Origin: Zygnema cylindricum
Lineage: Eukaryota > Streptophyta > Zygnematophyceae > Zygnematales > Zygnemataceae
Reading direction: 5' to 3'
Assembly: GCA_037447655.1 (NCBI GenBank)
Contig: JBBHKE010003190.1
Span: forward strand, 303,424-367,423
DNA length: 64,000 nt
The notes below the pieces were generated by a model, which saw only the letters and a program-made list of their open reading frames with translations, was not told the DNA's origin and searched no databases. Made by a program: the position numbers and the translations under genes. Positions 55,812 through 64,000 of this stretch are shown here, piece by piece (within the stretch, counting starts at the first letter, position 1; each line of letters starts with the position of its first letter).

Positions 55812-56663
55812 CTGTCGAGGAAAGAATACACAAAAGACAAAAATAAAATGCAAAAAGAAAAAAAGTGAAAAGGTGTGATTGAAATTTGTATATTGTTGAT
55901 CATCAACATAAAAAAGAAAACATCCACGAAAATGAGCAAACCTTTTACTTTTTGTAGCTAGTATTACCATTGACAGTATTATGGAATTGGAGAGGAAATA
56001 CTATAGGCGCCGTCAGTCATCTGTAGATATAAAGAATTATAAATATATATATTTGAACAAACCATAGTTTATATGTGCCAAAACTGTTGGAAACACTAAA
56101 TCTTGTCACCCCGTATTGTACGGATAATATATTCGAAAAAACTGTATAGTACTCGTAGAGTACAGCTTTACAATATATAGCGTCTCCAATTGTTGACGGT
56201 ACATTTGAACTTTTGAACAAACACTTACAATTTTGTGTTTTCGTCTACAAGTAGAAAATTGTATTGACATATACAACCAAAATCAGCACCAATCTTTTCA
56301 CAATAAACCTACATAATACGTAATACATCATAATACATGCATCAACTTGCCAGAGGAGTATCTTACTGCAAAAAACTCACGAGTAACTTAAAACTGCAAA
56401 AGATTAAAAAAAATTGCATATAGTTTGTGTGACCCAGCAATACAAGCAAAATTGCCAACATGGAAGTCCAACCATTATAACAATTCACATTTATTTAGCA
56501 AACACAATACAAGTGTAAAGAAAGGAAACAAAAAGATTTTTCCTCCATCACATTAAAAGAAAGCCTGAAATAGATTTGAAAAAAAAAACACACACACACA
56601 CAAAGAAAAAATGGAAGAGACGAAAAAGAAATAGGAAAAAGAATAGAAGGGAGAAGAGCTTAC

Positions 56664-56790
56664 CAATTCTTGTGCAAGCAAGGGAAGTGACAGTCACTTC
56701 TCGCCTTCCTTTTTTTCTGAATGAAACAAACCCGGTGCCAAAGCACCGACTGCATTTATCGGTCCATTGATAAATCACATCCTTGCAGTC
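56664..56790 (-). CDS. DnaJ-like gene, zinc-finger exon
   Basis: Acceptor TTTTACAG, donor GTAAGC. Encodes DVIYQWTDKCSRCFGTG, then FVSFRKKGRREVTV and LACTRIG. The first bases GGACTGCAA fit the upstream exon phase (Gly-Leu-Gln), but the rest is then shifted by one base. Confidence 0.55.
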
Positions 56791-57015
56791 CTGTAAAAGT
56801 CATTTTATAAACAGGTCAGCTCTAAAAAGTATGAAGACACGAAAATACTTATAAAAATGCCTAGGAGAAAAATGCCACAGTGAAACTCCATGGAGATTCT
56901 TCGGATACAGTGTTATTGCAAGAATGTAATATTAATAATGTGAACAGCGATGTAAAAAAATAGTAATGTAAACAATAATGTAAGAATGATATGTTCGCTA
57001 AGAAAGCAAGACAAC

Positions 57016-57087
57016 CTCGCAGATATGTTCGGGTGACTACTATAACTGCATTGGAAACACCAACACCGATCAGTTTAGTCAAAGCAT
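57016..57087 (-). CDS. DnaJ-like gene, upstream exon
   Basis: Acceptor CAATGCAG, 72 nt, ends CTGCGAG before GTTGTC, a weak donor. Encodes LTKLIGVGVSNAVIVVTRTY and LR. Its boundaries are less secure than those of the two downstream exons. Confidence 0.4.
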
Positions 57088-57229
57088 CTGCATTGTTATG
57101 TTAATACACATAACATCATATGATAAAGAACGGCCCATCTAAGCCACGCAACCAATATATACGCAAAATATATACTAATACAAAATAGCATAGTAATATA
57201 GATATACAAATATATACACTGCACTATTT

Positions 57230-57439
57230 CTGCCTACACTATTTTCACTATTAGTCTTCAGTTTTCAGTTTTGGGTTTTCAGTTTTCAGTTTTGCATTTG
57301 TATGTTTTCAGTTCTCAGTTTGCAGTTCTCAGTTTTCAGGTTTCTATCTAAAAATATAAATTATTATATAATATAAATTAATTTTGTCTTAGTGATATAG
57401 TAATATGTTACTATCTGATACAGCTATATGTTAATAGTA

Positions 57440-57440
<1 letters not shown>
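57230..57440. repeat. CAGTTTTCAGTTTT repeat unit, copy 1
   Basis: CACTATTT pieces, a run of TTTCAGTTTT words, then TCTAAAAATATAAATTATTA and AATTAATTTTGTC. It recurs at 57850-58130 and 63187-63432. Confidence 0.8.
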
Positions 57441-57845
<405 letters not shown>

Positions 57846-57849
57846 AATA

Positions 57850-58126
57850 TGTATATATACACTGCACTATTTCTGCCTCACTATTTTGTTTCTGTCACAC
57901 TATTTTTATGTTGCACTATTTTTCTATCACACTACTAGTAATTTGCAGTTTTCAGTTTTTCATTTTTCTGTTTTCAGTTCCCAGTTAGTTTGCAGTTTCT
58001 TATCTAAAAATACAAATTATTGCATAATATAAATTAATTTTGTCAAAGTAATGTAGTAATACGTTACTATTTGATAAAGCTATATGTTAGATAGAGTAAT
58101 ATATACTAATACATAATAGTATAGTA

Positions 58127-58130
<4 letters not shown>
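57850..58130. repeat. CAGTTTTCAGTTTT repeat unit, copy 2
   Basis: From 57885 on, nearly identical to 63187-63432 on the far side of element 3. It starts TTTGTTTCTGTCACACTATT and ends ACATAATAGTATAGTAAT. Confidence 0.85.
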
Positions 58131-58195
<65 letters not shown>

Positions 58196-58203
58196 TACAT
58201 ATA
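58130..58203. repeat. AT dinucleotide tract abutting the 5' LTR of element 3
   Basis: (AT)n run of about 70 bp directly before the LTR start. Confidence 0.9.
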
Positions 58204-59528
58204 TGTTTATATTGAAAGCTTTAGTTCTCAATAGATGAGGCTATGAAGAGGAAGTAAAGGGTGAAAAGAGCAGCTGCTAGAGCTGCGATGTCAAAATAGC
58301 GCAGCGTAGCAGCATAGCAGTACACGCTGCATATTCTATTCATACTGCGTTGCGATGTCGAACTAGCGCAGCGTAGCAACAAATCATTACATGATGCATA
58401 TTTTATAGGTGCACGAAACTAAATTTTCGGAGGAGTGTTGTTTTGAAAAGTTTGTTTCGTGCGTACACGACAGTTGGTGCGCTATGGAATTTAATGCGGA
58501 GGTTCGAATGGATTCATGGATTGGGGGAACGAACGAACGGATATAATTTAAATGATGTAAAAGATTCACTGAGTGGCGTGTACAATCATTGACAAATAGA
58601 CGACGGATCGCGAAGCGATCCGATGTAGAATAAACGAAATGTTGAAACAGGCACCGCCGGTACGGCGCAATTGCGAGGCAGACAAGACAACGCAATTGCG
58701 GTTATTTTGGATGAATATGCGCCGCCGGTACGGAGGAACTGCGACGCAGACAAATCAAACGCAACTGCGGTTACCTTGATATGATCCGTACGGACAAAGC
58801 AGCTGACGCAGCTGCGGATAATATAACTAGTATAGATTGTGAGTAATGATATTTGTTTAGTGGTTACTTAGTGGTAGCTTGGTTTTTGACTCACGAAGAT
58901 TGTGGAGATGTCGGTGTAAATATTATGTACAACATAGGTTTGTCTTTTTGCTAATTAGTTTATTAGTGTAGAGTAGTTCAATCTGACATACCTCGAACTA
59001 TTCGGGTATACTTACAATAGTTTAGGTAGATAGTATATACCGTACGGCTGGTATGCCTTCGTACATTCAGTAGTGAACTCTTTGAGTATAACTTGTAGGA
59101 CTTAGAATACTTTGAGTATCACAGTCAAGTTAAATCAAAGCAATGGCAGACTGTTTTCTACATCTTTGACCTGTTGGTGTGATCACTCTGTTAGGTGCAT
59201 TCATGTGAAACTTTGTGGGGTTATTTTATGATATAAAATATATATGTGTGTAAAGTTTCATACTATTCAGGAATCTCTCTAAGGTTCTGTGAGCAGTCTA
59301 AGTGGTTAGTTTGTGAAGCTGTCAACTGTTTACATCTTCTAGATTCCTTGGTTGATTTGGCTGTAACTTTGGGAGCTTACAGTGTCTATAGTATACTGCC
59401 TATTGGTGCAGTTTAAGGTGATTTTGTTTATTGTGGAGTAATCTGTGCTGTCGCAAACACAGCTGTTTGAAGGGTAGTCTGTGGTGCTTCCATGAGTAAT
59501 CCATGGCTGAAATAGGCTATGGACAACA
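58204..59528 (+). mobile_element. Gag-only LTR element 3: 5' LTR
   Basis: 1325 bp, from TGTTTATATTGAAAGC to GGCTATGGACAACA. It contains GCAGCGTAGCA-type repeats and two roughly 60-bp repeats with GCCGCCGGTACGG and GCGACGCAGACAA. It matches the LTR at 62058-63186. The Gag start codon lies 26 bp before its end. Confidence 0.85.
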
Positions 59529-61254
59529 GGTTATGGGCCCTCACCCATGGCTACCCATATTTGATGGATCAAAATATCACTACTGGAAGGATGCACTCGA
59601 GAACTACTTCGAGATGTTAGAGCTAATGGATGTGGTGGACGGTACCGTGGCCGAAACATCAAATGGATGGAAAAGGAAAAATCATGAGTGTCTAAGGGTT
59701 ATCAATAACTCCTTGACTAAGCATTTGGTAATGTCATACTTAAGTTTTAAAAAGACATCAGAATTATGGAAGCGCTTAGAATGTATGTATGGAAAGACTT
59801 CTTTATATCATTGGCTTAGCAGTGTTACCAAAATAGTTGAATTTAAGTATGTGGGAGGTAGTATGGAGAAACACTGTATTGACTTACAAGTATTATTTGC
59901 ATAAAATGATTTGGCAGGAGGAAACTTTACAGATGCCCAACAAGCTATATTATTAATGAGAAGTCTACCTAAAGAATATAAGAGTGCTTTAGATCGATTC
60001 ACTTTAATTGATAAAAGGGATTGGAGCTTAACTGTAGCAAGACATGTTGTTCTAGATGAAGAGACTAATAGAAAGGTTTTATCAAGTAAGAGGAATATAA
60101 AGGAATCTAAGTCTCAGATTCAGAAAATTAAAAGGAATAGGGAGTTCGGAGATCGGCAAAAGAATTGTTTTTATTGTAATGATTTGGGACACACCTTCAA
60201 GGTATGTCCGTCATATAAAAGTGCATGTGTTACATGAAATTTCAGAGATGGATGGGACAACAACCTAGTTCGACCATCAACAAGAAGAGAATCAAGTTCT
60301 TTTGTGAGCAAGAGACAAGACTCAACCGATGACAAAAGGCATACACAATGTGTTGACAAATTTATTTACCTATCGACCTTTTATGTTGTTCGAAATGAGG
60401 AGAAGGAGGTGACAGAAAAGGATTTGGGGTCTGTCCTTTTTCGCGACGACAGATTGGTGAGTACCAAAGATTTACAGGAGGAAGAGTTTATTAAAGTAAG
60501 GAAAAAGGACGAAAGAAAGAAGGACACAAATTTTGTGACCCTATCAGATGACAAATCAGTGATTAAAAATTGCCTACAAGAAAGTTTGTTAACTCAAGCA
60601 AGAGGAGTTGAAGGAAGAGATGGACAATTTGAAGCAGAAACTAGAAATCAGTTGGATGTGGAAATTGGTGAACTAGGAAAAGAACAAAGAAAAACTGTTC
60701 AGAAAATTGGGTTGAGAAAAAAAGTTTGTGGGAGTGGAAAATGTAATGGAGATGCAAACGTTAAAAATATAGGAAAAGAAAATAGGAAGAAAAGAGTGCA
60801 CCTGAAAAGAAGAAGAATCAAAATTAAAATTTCTCAGATGAATGAAGTTAATGGGAATAGCAATTCTACGAAGAAAAACATAGAGGTAAAACAGAAAACT
60901 AATATTTTTGACATTAAACGAGTAGAAAACTGTGATAGAAATGAAAATTTTCAGAAAAGACAAAAGATAATGAAGAAAACAAAGAGAAGATGCAATATTC
61001 AACAAATCAAGGGCAGAAGAAAGCATGCTCAGAAAGTGATTAAGAGAAGAGAGCGGAGAAATGATTTTATAGAGGACATTTTTGGAGAACATGAATTTAG
61101 AGAAATCTTTATTTTGGAAAAACTTATATTACAGGCATGTCTTATAAAGGACAAGCTCCTTTTGACATTCAATATTTTTGGTAGGACTTTGGAATTTACT
61201 GTTATTCCTTGTTTAGTTGAAAAGAAACAAAAAGTGTTATTTATCTATTTTTGA
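59503..61254 (+). CDS. Gag plus long basic domain of element 3, two in-frame stops
   Basis: One reading frame of about 583 codons is interrupted only by TAA at 59902-59904 and TGA at 60235-60237. Gag starts MAEIGYGQQVMGPHPWLPIF and continues DGSKYHYWKDALENYFEMLE (UBN2-type fold). It ends in a zinc knuckle CFYCNDLGHTFKVC. The remainder, about 320 codons from 60304, is very rich in Lys, Arg and Glu (KRRRIKIKI, KKTKRRC, RRKHAQKVIKRRERR). It ends in a hydrophobic segment FILEKLILQACLIKDKLLLT. It has no protease, integrase, reverse transcriptase or RNase H motif. The basic part could bind nucleic acid; its function is unknown. Only point nonsense changes break it, which suggests recent activity with proteins supplied by another element. 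Confidence 0.75.
59529..59540 (+). promoter_or_regulatory. Primer-binding site of element 3
   Basis: GGTTATGGGCCC follows ACAACA, a perfect 12-base complement of the initiator tRNA-Met anticodon stem-loop. From memory this is also the site used by Drosophila copia with a cleaved tRNA half. Confidence 0.85.
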
Positions 61255-62057
61255 AAACGAAGGATGTAGCGGAAGCAATGGTGAATCATCGGAAGCAGTT
61301 CACGTCGCGAAGCAGCGACGCATCATAGCAGCGCAGCGGATGACGTGGAAGTATCTGATAAGGGAGGAGGTACACTAATTGTTTGATGAAAGTGTGTAGA
61401 AGATAGATATTTTTGACAAATACAGATCATATGACTAAGTGACGATTACGGGTGGAATTCAGAGTTACTAGAGAGGTGTTATATCATTATTGAAATGACA
61501 ATTTGACTTTATGGCATAGGGGGAGCTGTTATGGGATGATATTCATATCTGTTAGTGTGTAAAATTTATAAAAATTAAGGAAATGGTTGATAAAGTTTTT
61601 CGTGGAAGACAAAGAGTGTTTGCATATTAAATGTTTAACTCGGTAAATAGGCAGTTGTCAAGAAGGGGAAGTTTGGAATACATGGCAGGAACACAGCGAA
61701 AGCAGTGGAGAATTAGCGGAAGCAATTCGCTTCGCAACGTAGCAATGAAGTGTAGCAACGCAGCGAAAGAAGAGGTGTTATAGTGTTAGTGAAAGTGACA
61801 TTTCACATTTATGACTTAGGGGGAGCTGTTACAGGACAAATTCTGCAAGGTGGTGGTTTTCAGCAAGGCAAATGGGAAATGGCGACGTCAGCAAAATAGT
61901 GGTGATGTATTGTTTTGGCTAATATTTTTGAATCATTAGTAGTGGAGGTTGATAGAGAGTTTTTAATCTCTAAATATTTTACATTCTTCATTTTGTCTCT
62001 ATCTCCATTAGGGTAGAAATATCTGCATGGACTACTGAGTCTAAAGCTTTAGGGGAG
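61255..62057 (+). mobile_element. Element 3: 3' noncoding region and polypurine tract
   Basis: Two related blocks 300 bp apart carry ATAGGGGGAGCTGTTA (61517) and TTAGGGGGAGCTGTTA (61817), each preceded by a GTTATA-containing segment. Pieces such as GCGGAAGCAATGG and GCAGCGAAAG near 61270 and 61690 also recur. The polypurine tract AGGGGAG (61051+1000, i.e. 62051-62057) directly precedes TGTTGAAATTG of the 3' LTR. Confidence 0.65.
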
Positions 62058-63186
62058 TGTTGAAATTGAAAGCTTTAGTTCTCAGTAGATGAGGCTATGA
62101 GGAGGAAGTTAAGGGTGAAAAGAGCAGCTGCTAGAGCTGCGATGTCAAAATAGCGCAGCGTAGCACAAAATAGCGCAGCGTAGCACAATAGCAGTACACG
62201 TTGCATATTGTATTCATACAGCACTGCGCTATCGAACTGGCGCGGCGTAGCAATATAGCATTACATGATGCATATTTTATAGGTGCACGAAACTAAATAT
62301 TTAAGGGAGTGTTGTTTTGAAAAGTTTGTTTCGTGCGTACACGACAGTTCGTGCGCTATGGAATTTAATGCGAAGGTTCGAATGGATTCATGGATTGGGG
62401 GAACGAACAAACAGATATAATTTAAGTGATGTAAAATATTCACTGAGTGGCGTGTACAAGCATTAACAAATGGACGACGGATTGCGAAGCGATCTGATGT
62501 GGAATAAATGAAATGTTGGAACAGGCACCGCCGGTACGGCGCAGTTGCGACGCAGACAAGACAATGCAACTGCGGTTATTTTGGATGAATATGTGCCGCC
62601 GGTACGGAGGAGCTGCGACGCAGACAAATCAAACGCAACTGCGGTTACCTTGATATGATCCGTACGGACAAAGCAGTTGACGCAGCTGCGGATAATATAA
62701 CTAGTATAGATTGTGAGTAATGATATTTGTTTAGTGGTTACTTAGTGGTAGCTTGGTTTTTGACATACGAAGATTGTGGAGATGTCGGTGTAAATATTAT
62801 GTACAACATAGGTTTGTCTTTTTGCTAATTAGTTTATTAGTGCAGAGTTGTTCAGTCTGACATACCTCGAACTATTCGGGTATACTTACAATAGTTTAGG
62901 TAGATAGTAAATACCGTACGGCTGGTATGCCTCCGTACATTCAGTAGTGAACTCTTTGAGTATAAATTGTAGGACTTAGAATACTTTGAGTATCATAGTC
63001 AAGTTTAATCAAAGCAATGGCAAACTGTTTTCTACATCTTTGACCTGTTTGTGTGATCACTCTGTTAAGTGCATTCATGTGAAACTTTGTGGGGTTATTT
63101 TATGATATAAAATATATATGTGTGTAAAGTTTCATACTATTCAGGAATCTCTCTAAGGTTCTGTGAGCAGTCTAAGTGGTTAGTTT
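62058..63186 (+). mobile_element. Element 3: 3' LTR, truncated
   Basis: It starts TGTTGAAATTGAAAGC and follows the 5' LTR closely. It stops after GAGCAGTCTAAGTGGTTAGT, about 200 bp short of the LTR end, where the CAGTTTTCAGTTTT repeat begins. Confidence 0.85.
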
Positions 63187-63432
63187 TGTTTCTGTCACAC
63201 TATTTTTCTGTTGCACTATTTTTCTATCACACTACTAGTAATTTGCAGTTTTCAGTTTTTCATTTTTCTGTTTTCAGTTCCCAGTTAGTTTGCAGTTTCT
63301 TATCTAAAAATACAAATTATTATATAATATAAATTAATTTTGTCTAAGTAATGTAGTAATACGTTACTATTTGATACAGCTATATGTTAGATAGAGTAAT
63401 ATATACTAATACATAATAGTATAGTAATATAC
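63187..63432. repeat. CAGTTTTCAGTTTT repeat unit, copy 3
   Basis: Nearly identical to 57885-58130, in the same orientation, on the other side of element 3. A short AT-rich tract follows. Confidence 0.85.
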
Positions 63433-63479
63433 ATATATAATATATATACATATATAATAGATATATATCTTCATAGATA

Positions 63480-64000
63480 TATCTTTAAATAACTTCATTC
63501 TACTAAGTTAGGATTTTAATTAGGGTTAGGGTTTCTTTAAGATAACATGTTTTATAGTTAAACGGCACATTATGGTCCAGGAATTATATACCTTGTAGCC
63601 CGCAAAGTGTTTTTCCAAATGTCCTTAAAACGGATTAAGGAATATCAGATCAAAAGAATTAACGTTGCTAGGTTTGAAACCCTAAAAAATGTTTTAAAAA
63701 AAGATGCATAGTGATTGTAACCAGATTGGAGTTAATTGTAGAAAAAGGAGGAAGAACAAAAAACCGAACTGGTCGATAGGAGGGACCAAATAGAATGGAG
63801 GGACCAAATAAAATGGACAAATGGACAGGTGACGAGAAGGAAGAGCTGTACTTTAGCGATGGAGCAGAGGAGAAAAGGGGGACGAAGGGGAGAGGGGGAC
63901 GTTTTAGTAAATTTGAAAATCTGCAGGTTTGTTTTCGCGCCTATGTTTGATGACGTCGAAGCGTGTGACGTGTCACGTGACACCTTCAATCGGAGTTACG
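63480..64000. other. Right-end noncoding DNA
   Basis: TTAGGGTTAGGGTTTC at about 63518 is a tiny telomere-like stretch. GGAGGGACCAAATA occurs twice near 63780-63810. The minus-strand frame 63732-63989 begins MKVSRDTSHASTSSNIG but has no domain or splice evidence; it might be the 5' end of a gene, which cannot be shown. Confidence 0.35.
63970..63983. promoter_or_regulatory. G-box-centred 14-bp palindrome
   Basis: GTGTCACGTGACAC is a perfect dyad around CACGTG. GATGACGTCGA, a TGACGTC-type site, lies 20 bp to its left. The pair looks like a bZIP-responsive promoter, but the gene it would serve is not in view. Confidence 0.5.

Larger units (their letters stand above)
55747..57087 (-). pseudogene. 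DnaJ-like zinc-finger gene, 3' exons (possibly frameshifted)
   Basis: Span of three minus-strand exons (57016-57087, 56664-56790, 55747-55811). The joined reading gives LTKLIGVGVSNAVIVVTRTY and LRG, then DVIYQWTDKCSRCFGTGFVS, TRIG, and YVRRFTSRDDIPVMEDIDES before the stop. The pattern CxxCxGTGF followed by a Gly-Tyr-Val...RxDIxVMEDxD tail resembles a conserved plant plastid family of DnaJ-type zinc-finger proteins; this is recalled, not searched. The second CxxC is reduced to one Cys. The first two exons join in phase only if one G of CAAGGATGTG is ignored, so the gene may carry a 1-nt frameshift. Upstream exons are not found; long AT tracts and a retroelement follow. Confidence 0.5.

Noticed and set aside
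60673-61092. 139-codon hydrophobic minus-strand frame opposite the basic domain
   Set aside because: It mirrors the Lys/Arg-rich plus-strand frame, which is in phase with Gag; no independent support.

Overview
The window is nuclear DNA of a repeat-rich photosynthetic eukaryote. GT-AG introns, Ty1/copia retrotransposons, copia-type tRNA-Met-i primer sites, TA-flanked MITEs, a hAT relic, a plant-style LRR ectodomain (NxLSGSIPSSIG) and a plastid-type DnaJ-like zinc-finger exon set fit a streptophyte, perhaps a charophyte alga with very long introns. A multicellular stramenopile alga, where one-LRR-per-exon genes are also known, is the main alternative. No bacterial, organellar, rRNA or CRISPR feature was seen.

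Layout. 1-8 kb: mostly noncoding, with a long foldback hairpin, a piggyBac C-terminal relic, a truncated Copia LTR fused to an interstitial TTTTTTAGGG telomere-type array, and a 500-bp MITE. 8-33.6 kb: one giant plus-strand gene for a secreted LRR protein. It has a duplicated promoter and signal-peptide exon, an LRRNT exon, fifteen 72-nt exons each encoding one 24-residue LRR, a cap exon and an EGF-like cysteine-rich exon. All splice phases agree. Its introns hold a 24-bp satellite with a 192-bp higher-order period, MITEs, a solo LTR with perfect target duplication, minisatellites and G-rich tracts. 33.5-43 kb: the 3' part of this gene lies in a 2.4-kb arm that recurs inverted at 40.5-42.95 kb, with a broken BED/hAT transposase and a MITE between the arms.

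43-54.4 kb: two minus-strand Ty1/copia elements in tandem, separated by an unclassified repeat. Both carry frame breaks and catalytic Asp to Asn changes. 54.4-57.1 kb: low-complexity DNA and the last exons of a minus-strand DnaJ-like zinc-finger gene, possibly frameshifted. 57.2-58.2 kb: long AT tracts. 58.2-63.2 kb: a plus-strand gag-only LTR element with a long basic domain of unknown function in place of pol. 63.2-64 kb: repeat DNA and a G-box-bearing palindrome.

How it fits together: the only clearly coherent host gene is the LRR gene, probably an apoplastic or cell-surface recognition protein that grew by exon duplication. The Copia families share an unusual layout in which the primer-binding site, complementary to the anticodon loop of initiator tRNA-Met, lies inside the Gag reading frame and is read as QVMGP or close variants.
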